A DNA stretch of 64,000 bases, taken from Nilaparvata lugens. Taxonomy: Eukaryota > Arthropoda > Insecta > Hemiptera > Delphacidae. The stretch lies in contig NC_052517.1 of NCBI RefSeq assembly GCF_014356525.2, positions 124,001 to 188,000 of the forward strand. The letters are read 5' to 3'. The notes under the pieces are model-generated. The model had not been told where the DNA came from. It made no database searches and worked only from the letters and a program-made list of their open reading frames with translations. The position numbers and the translations under genes are program-made. The stretch's first letter is position 1. Each line of letters starts with the position of its first letter. Below are positions 1 to 11,240 of the stretch, piece after piece.

Positions 1-109
1 ATGTTGTAGTTTTAGTTCTTTTGGTAAATAAACATTCATTTATTTTTATTTCATTTTTTTACTTTATTGGACCCTTGGAGGTAACCTGTACCTGCTTATT
101 TGAGATTAA

Positions 110-587
110 CCTTCCGGCAGTTGCGCTGTTGTAAAAGTAAAACAGTGTCAGTTTTTGGATGCACAAAACTATTGGATGGGGTGGTGTCAGTGAATGAGTC
201 ACCTATGCATTCCAAAACTTTCCCCTCATCACTTCACTGAGTTGCAGTATCAACCGAGCAATGGTTCAGTCTTTGGGTGCCATTTAGTCGCGACAGTGCA
301 TAAGTCGCACTGTGCATAAGATAAGGAAAGACTATATTCGGGGACTGTAAACGAACCAATAACACTGAATTGATGGCTTTGCTTGATGTAAATTATTGGG
401 CTATGGAATGGTAACCAACAAAATGTTCCTAGGCGTAAAATAATCCAAGAAGATTAAAAAGTAATCATACAATTAATTAATATGTTTTGACAGTAAACAG
501 AGTACATAACACTTGGGAAATTGGATGTTGTACAAAATACAACACGCGACTGCTCGTGTAATTGAGTAGGGCGCGACTGCCGAAAGG
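110..587. mobile_element. TTAA-flanked MITE, copy 1 (piggyBac type)
   Basis: This 478-bp element lies between direct TTAA copies at 106-109 and 588-591. Its ends are imperfect inverted repeats: CCTTCCGGCAGTTGCGC on the left, and GCGCGACTGCCGAAAGG on the right. Subterminal motifs of the type TTGTAAAA...ACAAC occur near both ends. It has no coding capacity. An inverted copy lies at 25222-25690, also between TTAA sites. TTAA duplication is the hallmark of the piggyBac superfamily, so I infer a non-autonomous piggyBac-type element. Confidence 0.8.
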
Positions 588-1661
588 TTAAATTATTCCT
601 TAAGATTTCAGTAGGTCAAGTTTTCAGTTCATCAAGTTTTTTATTGGACCCTTGCAGAGCACAGGTTACCTGCTCGTTTGAAATGAAGGTGAATGAGAGG
701 GTGATGGAGGAGCTCTCCATGAGATTGTATAGTTTGAAAAAGATTGAATTGGATTAGAGTTCCTTAATCTAGTAATTGCGTTTAATCTGTCTCATACACT
801 AATTTACAATGATTGACGGTATAGCTTAACATGCAACAAATTCTACAATAATGAAAGATCATTGATATCAAAGAAGATTGAATGCAATTCGAATTTCTAT
901 AATAGACGAAATAATTATCTTAGACTCGAACGGGATTGGAGATTCAGGAATAACGCATCATCACGTCTGAACTACTAGACTGATTAACTTGAAATTTTAC
1001 ATAATATTCAACGAGGATGATGATGGTCCAATATGGATTTTTCAAGATTTCAGAAGTTGAAGTGTTTAGTTGGTCAAGTTTTCAAATGGACCCTTGCGGA
1101 GCAGTGGCTACCTGCTTTAATAAATGAGAGTATAATAAATGCTATACAATAAATCAACGATAGTCGAGCTGATTATCATTCAACGAATTTCACAAAGTAT
1201 AATCGATTCATAATCACAATGACGAATCAATGCATTTTGAATATCTATAATATAATATTGTAATGGTATAACTAACTATACATATAAATCTGCGGTGTTT
1301 CAACAAATAATTTTCGAGTCAGAAAATGATATAAAAAATAGTACCCTTGCCATTAAGACACATCCGGAGATGCATGAGAAAGAAATGAAAAGTAGATGAA
1401 GATTATTTTATATTATCAACAATTAATATTTCTTCATTCCCATTTCCGTACATAGAGAATTGGATCCAAATCATTATCAAAAATTCTTTATTCTTTTTAA
1501 ATATCTCCTACATCATCCCACTACCTTTCTATTCTTTTATTTAATGGATCTTCTTACTTTATAATGGAGGAAATAATTGGCTTATATGTTTAGGGGATGG
1601 AAAACTCACGATAGATGAATGACACGTCTGAACAACTAGACGTTTTGCTTGAAGATTCTCA
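588..1661. other. Intergenic, dispersed repeat fragments
   Basis: No gene is visible here. Around 900-1110 there is a copy of a dispersed repeat recognisable by a segment reading like GACGCATCATCACGTCTGAA, followed about 150 bases later by a GACCCTTGCGGAGCA segment. Further copies or fragments lie near 1590-1650, 5850-6060, 25100-25215 and 40905-41110. The remainder is AT-rich sequence with no recognisable feature. Confidence 0.6.
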
Positions 1662-1766
1662 GGGCCGGTTTCCGAGCTCGGGGTTTAGCTGAGTTCTAGA
1701 CTTTGAACAACTGGAGTCAGAATATTAGCTTTCCAAAACGGGGCGTAGCCGCAATCATTGTCATAG

Positions 1767-2922
1767 TCTTCCGGGACGCGCGCCGTTGTAAAAAGTACAA
1801 CAGTCAGAAAGTTTTTCGTTTAAATTGAGAAAATTCACAACCGTGAGGTTGGTAACCTTTAAGTATTCCTCCGCGACATCTAGCTCCGCCCATAGACAAA
1901 ATATTGCATTACTATCAATCACTGGTCATACTCTATTCAGTGTTGAAGAGACCGGTGTCAGAAATGTTGTACTTTTTACATCGCGCGCGTCCTTTTGAGA
2001 ACTGTAAAGTTTGAAGTCCAGTGGTCCATTTTTCGAGAGTGAATGTGATTTTACCATGAGTTTCAGATGAGTTATTATTAATTTTGTTAATTATAAACAG
2101 TTTTGATAATTTTCGTGATGTCAGATGTTCTACAAACAAGTGAAACAGACCGACTCCTCAATGAAAGTAGTTCAGAAGATGAGCAAATCATTGACTTTTC
2201 AGATGACAGTGAGGGAGTGATATGATACAACGAATTTTTGGATGATAGTGGAGTGGAAGGTGACAATGGAAGTGAATTAGAAACCAGTAATTTTGTTGAT
2301 GAAAATTCTCCCGAACATGATGATATTGAGTTTATTCTTGGGAAGGATGGTGAAACAATCTGGTGTACGTCTGAAGTAGCAACAACCAGCAAAACTAAGA
2401 ATAAAATTAATATTAAAAAATAAAACTCTCCCTGGTACAAAGAAGGTGGCTAAGAATGCAAAAGATGAAGTTGAAGCATTTTCATCAGTTATCAGCCTTG
2501 ATATGATTGATGAGATTTTATATTGCACTAACCAGCATATTGTATCTTTAGCACCTCATCTCAAAAGAGAGCGAGATTGTTTACAATGGAATAGAACTGA
2601 AGTGGCCTGAACAAACCAAAATTGAGAAATAAGAAAGAACTTCAAACATTGAATGAGAGGTATGTTTCTGTACGGTGTTTTTACAATGTGTATTGAAAGT
2701 TTTCTAACATAACCATTATTTTTTTCAGTTCCCTCTAATATTAAAACTACAAAACATACTAAAAATATCATACTAACATCCAAAAATAGTCTTGTAATGA
2801 AAATAATGGTAAAGTTGCACATATAAATTGATATAGTGACTATTTTAATGAAGGAACCAAGTGTTGTATAAAGTACAACGCGCGCGTCCTCGTGTCAAGA
2901 AATAGGCACGCGTCCCGGAAGG
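1767..2922 (+). mobile_element. piggyBac-like element with internally deleted transposase
   Basis: The ends are TCTTCCGGGACGCGCGCC at 1767 and GGCACGCGTCCCGGAAGG ending at 2922, which are inverted repeats. Four-base direct repeats ATAG flank it at 1763-1766 and 2923-2926, a duplication of the right length for piggyBac but not the canonical TTAA. Subterminal GTTGTA...TACAAC motifs match those of the TTAA MITEs at 110 and 25222. It contains the N-terminal part of a transposase (2118-2610) and lacks the catalytic region, so it cannot move by itself. Confidence 0.7.
2118..2610 (+). pseudogene. piggyBac-type transposase, N-terminal fragment, broken
   Basis: Reading begins at an ATG at 2118 with an acidic, serine-rich N-terminus (SSSEDEQIIDFSDDSE), typical of piggyBac transposases. 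An in-frame TGA occurs near 2221. The frame continues with FILGKDGETIW, the conserved segment before the DDE_Tnp_1_7 domain. After a stop at 2423 a frame change leads into a segment with EILYCTNQHI, which also matches the start of that domain, and it stops at 2610. The whole DDE catalytic core is missing before the right TIR. I take it as an internally deleted, decayed copy. Assignment rests on motif resemblance. Confidence 0.72.
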
Positions 2923-3060
2923 ATAGTCACGTTCATAGAAATGAGAAAATAAAAATTGTCATAGAAACTGTGACTACGCTGCGTTTCGGAAAGCCAATTT
3001 TCTGACTCCAGCTGTTCAAAGTCTAGAACTTTGCTGAATCCCGAGCTCGGAAACCGGCCC

Positions 3061-3959
3061 TTAAATCTGGGAATTAATTATTCTGGGGATTCATTGAAAT
3101 TCAAAGAAATGTTATAGTTATTCTTTTGACTGATTGTTTCCATCACATTCTGAGAATAACAATGAAAGATTAATCTGTTATTGTTGAAACTGCCAATTCT
3201 CTGCTAATCTATGTAGACAATTCTATAAATTTCAATTATTCAACAGTTTCTCAGTATCATTCCAAGATAGCAATCAATTGTACATCATACGTCACTTGGT
3301 TCATACAAAACAAACTAAACTTTTCATCAGAGCTTGAGGAACTAGTTCAACTGAATTTGAGTAACTAGTTTATTTCTGAACTAGTTACAAGTTCAGAAAC
3401 TAATTCACGGGCTTGTCAGTTTATTCCAATCAGTTCATCTCGTGTACTCGTAAACAACTCAGATTCAATGATATATCTGCTGTCATTTCTGTGGTGCTGA
3501 CATTGTCTTATTTTTATTGTGAACTGTATTCCTATTTATGATGCAGGCTACCACTGTAAGTAATTGCTTGTACGACTAATGAAATAAATAACTTTTTGAA
3601 TTGAATTGAATGATAGTACTGTATCGAATCGAGGGTGATTTGAAGTATTGACTCAAAGTGTTGATTCAGGGGTGATTTACCCATGAGGAATGAACTCTCC
3701 AATGATTAGAATCAATTCAGAATGATTAGCCAGTTGATCATTCATGAATAGGGTTTCAGAATCATTAATCACTCACCCAAACCCATACAATATTCTAAGC
3801 GCATCAGTAGAATGTCCCCGAACTGATCTATCCATTTGCAGAAAACAATTTGATTGTGTATAATGTAAAAGCGAAATGGCACTCACTCACTGACTGACTG
3901 ACTGACTGACTCACTCACTCGCAGAACTAAAAATCTACCGGACCAAAAACGTTCAAATT
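3061..3959. other. Intergenic, no gene seen
   Basis: AT-rich sequence with no supported coding region. At 3881-3921 there is a short run of tetranucleotide repeats of the type GACT/CACT. The sequence just after it begins a dispersed repeat shared with positions up to about 10265 in inverted orientation. Confidence 0.55.
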
Positions 3960-4310
3960 TGGTAGGTTGGCCCTTTAGAGGCGCACTAAAAAATCTTTTG
4001 GCAATATTTTAACTCTGAGGGTGGTTTTTAAGGGTTAAAGTTCGTCTTTTAGCATGCATATTCTTCTCATTCTCTTAATTATAATTGAAAAAAGGCCATA
4101 CCATATGTTAATATATAACTATAATCTAGAGAGAGTACCTCTTCGAAACAGTTGTTAACTGGTAACTAAATTAATAATTTTGTCAGGTTGGCATTAAGTT
4201 GAGTTGACTTGTTAGGTTGGCACCAAGTTGAAGATTGAAATGCATTTATCGCGGAGAAATTGATTGGGCACTGCTACTTCAATCAGAGCTATTCCTGGGA
4301 ATATTATATT
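3960..4310. repeat. Left arm of a large inverted repeat pair
   Basis: Segments here recur in reverse complement at 9891-10265: for example ATATTTTAACTCTGAGGGTG near 4002 is mirrored near 10255, and AATCAGAGCTATTCCTGGGA near 4281 is mirrored near 9905. In both arms the repeat runs directly into an ACTAGCCGTCAGGCTCG end, so this is one composite family present twice in opposite orientation. Confidence 0.7.
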
Positions 4311-4504
4311 ACTAGCCGTCAGGCTCGCTTCGCTCGCCATATCCGTTTAGCCAGACGTTTAGTCTGGACACCCTGGACTGGATCGTCCTAACACGAGCGA
4401 AGCGAGCCTGCTGATCTCATTCTTGGACGATCCAGTCGGGGGTCCAGGAGGCAGAGCCCCCTGGCTAGACGGATATGGCGAGCGAAGCGATCCTGACGGC
4501 TAGT
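4311..4504. mobile_element. Short palindromic element, ACTAGCCGTCAGG ends
   Basis: It begins ACTAGCCGTCAGGCTCGC at 4311 and ends with a near-perfect reverse complement (GACGGCTAGT) at 4504. It is much more GC-rich than its surroundings and has repeated GCGAGCGAAGCGAGCC blocks, so it can fold back on itself. A longer copy of the family lies at 9181-9890. No coding capacity. Confidence 0.7.
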
Positions 4505-5017
4505 ATGTATATAATTGTGAAAGAAGTTTTAACAGTATTCCACAAAATTCCATCACATCCAGGCCGGTTCGGCATGTTGAAAAACGTATAGAAAATTGTA
4601 TTCGTACCGATTTAAACTCTGTCATGTCTCTCATCAACTGAACTCTACACCTCGACTTTTCCTATTCCCATTAGCTACATTTTCATGTTTTTATATTGAG
4701 TCTTTTTCTTCAGCATATCTTCATAATTTGTCACTTTTCTTACTACCACATTATTATAATGGATATTGAAGCTTCTACATTGCTTTACTGTGAAAATCTT
4801 TCAATTACCGTACTTTGATCTAAGAATCTTTCATATTTCATATTAATTTATTTTAAAAAATCAACACTCGGCCTCTGCGCTCAGGTTTTCTCAACCTTGC
4901 AGGGAACCTTCTTATAAATAATAGGCCTATATAATTTACTTTTACTGCCTACTGTATATATAACTATTATGTTACGCATAACAGAAAAAACTTTAAAGTT
5001 TGTAATATAAATTAAAA
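4505..5017. other. Intergenic, no gene seen
   Basis: AT-rich sequence; I see no open frame, repeat or signal worth naming. Confidence 0.5.
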
Positions 5018-5302
5018 CAGGAGACACAAGACATGAATAGATTGAGAACACTTAAAAACTCACATTAGAAACGGAAATTTTCGGGAACTGAGTTTCCTTC
5101 CTCAACCGAGCATTGCGTGGTACAGTTTGAAATCCTATTATGTAATAATATTAACTATAATAATTATGTTAAATACATTTTGAAATCCTATTATTTTAAC
5201 ACGCACTGCTCGGTTGAGGAAGGGGACTCAGTTCCCGAAATTTCCGTTCCTAATGTGAGTTTTTAAGTGTTTTCAATCTATTTATGTCTTGTGTCTCCTG
5301 TC
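5018..5302. mobile_element. Fold-back MITE with about 105-bp arms
   Basis: The left arm starts CAGGAGACACAAGACATGAA and the right arm is its near-perfect reverse complement, ending GTGTCTCCTG plus a few bases near 5302. The arms also share TTTAAGTGTTTTC-type and GAACTGAGT segments. A short AT-rich spacer (about 5120-5200) separates them. It has no coding capacity. Confidence 0.8.
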
Positions 5303-7292
5303 CTATTATGTAATGAAATCGTATTATTTATTAATCAACTATTATGATATGTATTTTATAATTCAAGTTTCTAACTTTGTAACCATAATTAAGGATAAAT
5401 AAATTTGATTTGATTTTTTGTTTTTTTTTCATCATGGATTTCTCGGTCATGATGAACATTATTTATATTATGGAATGAGCTATCACAATATATTCCTCTG
5501 TAGTATATCCATACTTTTTCACTGTTAGAATTAAACTTGATTTTTGAAAAAACACTTTTGAAGTGAAAATACACTTACTTTTGTAGTTACTACAAAAGTA
5601 AGTGTATTTTCACATCAAAAGTGTTTTTTAAAATTCAAGTACAATATATTCATTCACATAGAATTTGGTAAATCAACAGTATTTAGTGATGGAATCGAAA
5701 ATGATGAGAATTGTTTTATTCATCATGAAAAACACACAATCCAGTCATTGACTGTGAGAGAATCAACAGAATAACACAGAAAATTTATCTCTTGAAAGAG
5801 TGAGTTTCTGCCCAGTAGCACAAAAGGATGTTTAATTCTAATCTATAATATTATAATGAAGGGAATAATCGGCTTATATGTAGGGTATAGGAGATGCACG
5901 AATGACGCAACATCACGTCTCAACTACCTAACTGATTAACTTGAAATTTTTCATATGAATTCTCAATTACCTAGGCTGGTTATAGGCTTATTTTCAATTC
6001 TTCAAGATTTCAGTTCATCAAGTTTTTAATTAGACCCTTGCGGAGCACGGGTTACCTGCTAGTTATGATGATCAAATCTCATGATAACCAATCAGAGAAG
6101 GCTTCTTCGTATAGAAGTAATTGGCTCTCATGGCATCTAATAAAGATTAAATTTAATAGGATTTGTGCAACCGCACTAAATGTTGATAATTACTCTGAAT
6201 TGGCATAAAGTGATGAACTATTAAACTTGGTCGATCTTGGGATTGGGATGGAAAATAGCCGTTATCAAAAATTTTCACACACAGATCAACATATTTATTA
6301 ATCATCCACGGTCAGATATCATCACAGATTCAAGCTTGTGATATCATGTTCAAATTTCCATGATCCAAATTAAAACACCGCGGAATTCCAATCAACGAAA
6401 ATTGAACTGTGCCAATTTGCAATCTGTCGATTCCTGTGAAATTTCCATAAAACCTATTCTGTTTTTATGGTAGATGGGAAATTATTTCGCAAAAACCTAT
6501 TCAGTTCTTGTGGTGGGAGGGAAAAATTATTTCCCTTTTTTTGTTACTGTGAGTTTTGCACTTATCCATGCGAGGGTCAATTCTCCCACAATGACTGTGA
6601 AAAATTTGTTCGGATAACGATTGGAATTGGAAGAACAGTAATAAGAGAAATACATTGTGAACTCACTCTAAATTGTGTATTATCAGATAAAAGAATACAT
6701 AAACTTAATACATTGTCTGTATACTTCACAGAAAAAGACACAAACGCTACCCATTCAAGCAATGTTAACAGTTAACCTGTGAACCTTTTGAAATGTTTTC
6801 ATACCTCTGGGTTTCAAAACGTCCAGATCTCAGTTCATCTAGTGCTTATATTGACCATTTCTTGATATAGGCCCACTGAGACAAGATGGGAGTTGAGCCG
6901 ATTAGTTCAAGTCTCAAGGCATCAAGTTTTTGTTGCAAGCTGATTGATACACGGTCAGCTACACCGTTGCACACTGTTTATAGTCCGTACAAAATTACTT
7001 TTGACTTGGAGGAATATGCGGCACAGAGAAATGGAGGGAGATCAGCCAATTAGAGTGATTAATAGAGTCATAGGTAGAAGCGCAGTTGTCAAATTGTCAG
7101 TCGTCTGACTGCTTTCAGACAGCAAACTTCGCATGTTTAGCATGAGCACATTAACAGTCACTAGAAATTAGAGAACGTTGGCCGGTTCAGAACGGTGACA
7201 TCGCGCTCCTGTATCCCTACCTTTCTCTGCTGCGCATGTCCCTCCAGGTCATAAGTAATTTTGTACAGACTGTAGGGATCATTAAGAATGGG
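5303..7292. other. Intergenic with repeat fragments
   Basis: A perfect-looking hairpin lies at 5535-5640 (listed separately). A dispersed repeat copy (GACGCAACATCACGTCTCAA type) lies at about 5850-6060. At 6060-6185 there is half of a MITE whose ends read like TTTGTGCAACCG, related to the complete copy at 38488-38625. The open frame at 6467-6775 has no recognisable domain and I do not treat it as a gene. Confidence 0.5.
5535..5640. repeat. Hairpin with about 50-bp arms
   Basis: Left arm and right arm are reverse complements around a centre near 5588: ACTTACTTTTGTAGTTACTA sits at the centre and AAAACACTTTTGAAGTG on the left pairs with CACATCAAAAGTGTTTT on the right. There is almost no loop, so it may be a very compact fold-back MITE. 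Confidence 0.8.
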
Positions 7293-8212
7293 TAAGGCTA
7301 GCCTCACACGAATTCGGCTTCATTCGGTTCGGTTCGTTTTCGGTTCGGTTCGGTTCGTTACCGAAAACGAATGAGGCTTTCATACATGTCAGGGTTCAAC
7401 TCGTATTTTCTTCCTAAACACAGCTGTGTTTGGATTTTAACAGTTTATGATGGTATGTTTAAATATAACAGCTGCTGTTAAATTGTAAGATGTTATCCCT
7501 TGAACAGCAAAATTTCAAAGTTAATTAAAAATTGTGATTTATTTGAAAAGTTTCTTTTTGATTATGTTAATTTTGGATGTTCAGAGAGATTATTTTTTTC
7601 AAATTGGAAATTTGTTCCTTGTTTTGACACATGGTATATAAACTTCATCTCTTCTCTCCATTGATGAAATCATGTAATATTCGTGGAAAAATAAAAATAA
7701 AAAAATAATAATTCTCCCTGAGTTTTAATTTATATCCTTCATATTTTCTTAGCAAACTATTCATTGAGAAAAAATGTTCCTGTGAAATAACTGAAATTAA
7801 CTATTGACCATACGATTTTGACTTGGAAAATTTCGAAACAGATAATCAAGATATCAGGTTGAAATGAAAACAAAAAAGGCAAGCGTGTGTAAAAGACTTG
7901 TTTTTTTCCTGTTTCCCTAGCAGCGAGTTCGAATATGATGAAACCTATTCGCGTCGCACTGATCATCGTTTCACACTTATCGGAATTTGCCGAAAACGAA
8001 ACGAACCAAACCGAACCGAAAATGTGTGAAAGTAGCCTCTCGCTAGCAACGAATTGAAACCGATTGAATTTGAAAGAGTCAAGTGAGCGTTCGGTTCTAT
8101 GCGGTTTCTATCCGGTACCGAATTCAAACCGAATTACCTTTTCACACTTATCGGAATCTGCCAAAAACAAACCAGAAACGAAACGAACCGAATGAGTGTG
8201 AACTAGCCTTAG
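7293..8212. mobile_element. TAAGGCTAG TIR element, copy 1
   Basis: It begins TAAGGCTAGCCTCACACG and ends with the complementary GTGTGAACTAGCCTTA. Subterminal arrays of GGTTCGGTTCG and, in the other orientation, CGAACCGAAC units give extended inverted repeats. A second copy of about 980 bp lies at 43669-44648. The open frames inside show no domain. It looks like a non-autonomous DNA transposon; I cannot assign the superfamily. Confidence 0.75.
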
Positions 8213-9180
8213 GGTAGAATTAGTTGAAAGGTTGGTTAATGAAAGGCTTGGGGTTAGGTTTTGCTTTGAATTCACAATATGCCAGTATTTCTCGACATTG
8301 TAGAATAAAATATGATACTGGGATGTCTTTGAAAGCATACAGGAACAAGAAAAACTGAAACCTGGACGTACTGAAGTTAACCACCCATATTTATTCTAGA
8401 TCAACTGAGATTTCAATGATGTGGATGATAAATTATGTCACCCTTGGAAATACTTCCAATGAGAGGCACTTGTCTCACCAACAGTCAGTATTTCTTTCGA
8501 ATAACTCCAATGTCAACCATTCAACAAATGCTGACACTTCAAGATTTGAATCTCACGTTTCAATTCCACTTCATACTACTGTCAATATTTAATTATTATG
8601 AAATACAAACCTCTTCCCATTTAACCAACCATGACTGTTTGAAGTGAATTTCACTATGAGACAGTAAATCGAATAGAAAGAACAGAAGTAGCAGTAGAGC
8701 CTCAAATAGAGGAATAAAACCGTCACAAAAAAAACAAAATAGGCCTACAAGAGAACAGAAATGTCGAAAACAGAATGCAGTCATCGGAAAATGGAAAATG
8801 AAGTAACGAATCAGCATGGAAAAGCTGTTTTGACCTCGGAAAAGTGTAGGGAAATGTAATGAAAGGGGACTTGAATATTGGAAAATGTTTTTTCCTGTTT
8901 TTATTGTACTTGAGCAAGGGGCGCATATGTGTTGATTCCCAGCATTAAGGTATCTGATGCTATTAGAGTATTACTAGTGGAATAATAAGCACGGGTATTA
9001 GTGAATGTTGGCATGGAAAAACATACTGGTTTATTATTGGTCTGGTGGGAAAATACTAGTAAAGAGAAGCTGATAAAAAATTGGAGAACAATGCTAGATG
9101 GTGTGTTTGAATGTTGCATTAGTATGTTGAATAGAGTGAAGTTGATGACAGTGATACCAACACTATCACCTTTATAATGC
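8213..9180. other. Intergenic, no gene seen
   Basis: Several short open frames overlap on both strands, but none shows a domain, coding bias or splice context. I see no repeat or signal here. Confidence 0.45.
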
Positions 9181-9890
9181 ACTAGCCGTCAGGCTCGTTT
9201 CGCACGCCATATCCGTCTAGCTAGGGGGCTCCGCCCCCTGGACCCCCGACTGGATCGTCCAAAAATGAGATCAGCGGGCACGCTTCGCTCGCCTGCATGT
9301 AGACCTCAGCGGAACCTCTGTACCGAATTCTGGACCCCCGACTGGATTGTCCAAAAATGAGATCAGCGGGCTCGCTTCGCTCGCCTGCATGTAGACCTCA
9401 GCGGAACCTCGTACCGAATTTGAACGTATTATTTCAATTTGATCTCGAAAAACACCTGTTACTATATCGGCGTATCTTTGGCGAACAAAATTCTTCCACC
9501 TCAGCTAAACCTGTGTACTGATTTTTTAAAATATATTTCCATCAATTATTGAAAAAGTTGAGGAATGCTAATTTTGGGCGTATCTTTGGCGTTATTTCAA
9601 ATTCCTTCAGACACAACATTATTGCACCCCAGCTGAGCTTCTGTAGTAAATTTGAACATTTTCTTTTTATTTGTTCTCGATAAAGCTGATAAAACGCAGA
9701 TTTTGGGCGTATCTTTGGAAATTTTTCCAAATCCGTTCTTATTGCGCCTCTAAAGGGCCAACTGAACACACCTACCAAATTTGAAATGATAAGTCATATT
9801 TTTATCATATGTTAGGACGATTCAGACGGGGGTCCAGACCAAACGTCTGGCTAAACGGATATGGCGAGCGAAGCGAGCCTGACGGCTAGT
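9181..9890. mobile_element. ACTAGCCGTCAGG element, long copy
   Basis: It starts ACTAGCCGTCAGGCTCG at 9181 and ends CGAGCCTGACGGCTAGT at 9890. Near the left end, a GACTGGAT-containing block of about 100 bp (through ACCTCAGCGGAACCTC) is present twice in tandem. The middle contains three spaced copies of a CGTATCTTTGG motif. It lacks coding capacity. The flanking sequence on the right is the mirror image of the left flank of the copy at 4311. Confidence 0.72.
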
Positions 9891-10265
9891 AATATAATAT
9901 TCCCAGGAATAGCTCTGATTGAAGTACCAGTACCCAATCAATTTTTCCGCGATAAATCAGGACCTCCTAAATAGGTATTTAGGAGGTACTGGATAAATTG
10001 GTATTTAGGAGGTCCTGGATAAATGCATTTCAATCTTCAACTTGGTGCCAACCTAGCAAAGTCAACTCAACTTAATGCCAACCTGACAAATTTTTAATTT
10101 GATTACCAGAACAACTGTTTCGAAGAGGTACTCTGTCTAGATTATAGTTCTATATTAACATATGGTATGGACATTTCAATATTATACTTTTAAGATATTG
10201 GAATAAGAAGAGTATACATGCTAAAAGACGGACTCTAAACCTTGAAAACCACCCTTAGAGTTAAA
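9891..10265. repeat. Right arm of the large inverted repeat pair
   Basis: Reverse complement of 3960-4310, with a small local tandem duplication at about 9960-10022 (two copies of a GGTATTTAGGAGGT-containing unit). No gene is seen. Confidence 0.7.
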
Positions 10266-11240
10266 ATATCATCCTTCTCCTCCTCATCGTCCTCCCTCCT
10301 CCATCCAACTCCTCGTCATCCTCATCCTGCCACGCCTCATCCACTCCCTCACGCACTACAACGGCCATCAACCTCAGCTCTCTCTCCTAGAATGACCCAC
10401 CTGTTGAACAAGCAGCTCCCATTCACGTCCGTAACAAAAGCTAAAAGCAGGGCAACTTGTAAAGCTACTTGAACTCTTTTATTGTCTGACCTCTCATTCC
10501 ATTAGCTTTATTACTTCTGTTTCACTCCTACTCGTACGCATGTAATTTCGGTTTCTATTCAAAAAAGTAAGGGTAGGTTGAATTAGGTCAGGTTAGGCTG
10601 ATTCTTCCTCCTCCTTCATTTTCTCCCTCTCTCCCACATCCTCGTCCTCCTCCTCCTCATCCTCCTCCTCCTCCTCACGCCCCTACCACTCCTCATCCAC
10701 TTCATTCTTCTCCTTTTTCTCTTTTCTTCTGACTCCTCCTCCTTCTCCTTTCGGTAGAGAGTTAGTGGGAAGGATATTTTGAATATTCTTTCCGTAAAAT
10801 GGATATTGATATGTCCAAAGCCATTAGCTCCGACAATTTATGTAGATGCATTACAATATTAAAATATGTATAATTATTCGAAATTGCTTTTTTTCATATC
10901 GTTATACAGTTCAATAATTATTTTCTCAGTTCATGTTATGTAAATTCATCTATAATGTTGCTGTATTGTAAGTGCTCTATTGTATATAAGTGTATAAGCC
11001 AGTATTGTAATCTACTTAAATAAAGTACTCAATCAATCAATCAATCTCCCACATCCTTCTCCTCCTCCTCCTCCTACTACTATCCCCACACCTTATCCTC
11101 TGAGCTCTGCTTCTTCTTATCCTCCTCCTCTTCTCTTCCCACTAGTCATCCTCATCGTTCTCCTCCTCCTCCTTCCCCTTCACCTTCTCTAACACTTTAT
11201 TCTCTTCTTTCTTGGGTTTCTATTCGGAACAATGAGGCTG
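10266..11240. other. CT-rich low-complexity DNA with a LINE 3' tail
   Basis: Stretches rich in CTCCTC occur at 10265-10340, 10600-10745 and 11045-11210. Between them, at about 10780-11046, lies a 3' tail that ends AATAAAGTACTCAATCAATC, a polyadenylation-like signal followed by short tandem CAAT units. The same tail recurs at 14530-14830 and 16943-17205 (both inverted) and at 36225-36335. Open frames through the CT-rich parts are compositional artefacts. Confidence 0.6.

Larger units (their letters stand above)
1662..3060. mobile_element. Outer TIR element (GGGCCGGTTTCC ends) hosting a piggyBac-like insertion
   Basis: The left end reads GGGCCGGTTTCCGAGCTCGG from 1662 and the right end is its reverse complement ending at 3060. 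The similarity between arms extends inward about 100 bp (for example CTAGACTTTGAACA near both ends). TTAA follows the right end at 3061, while CTCA precedes the left end, so the target duplication is not intact. A separated right arm of the same family occurs at 21893-22041. The central part is a second element at 1767-2922. Confidence 0.75.
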
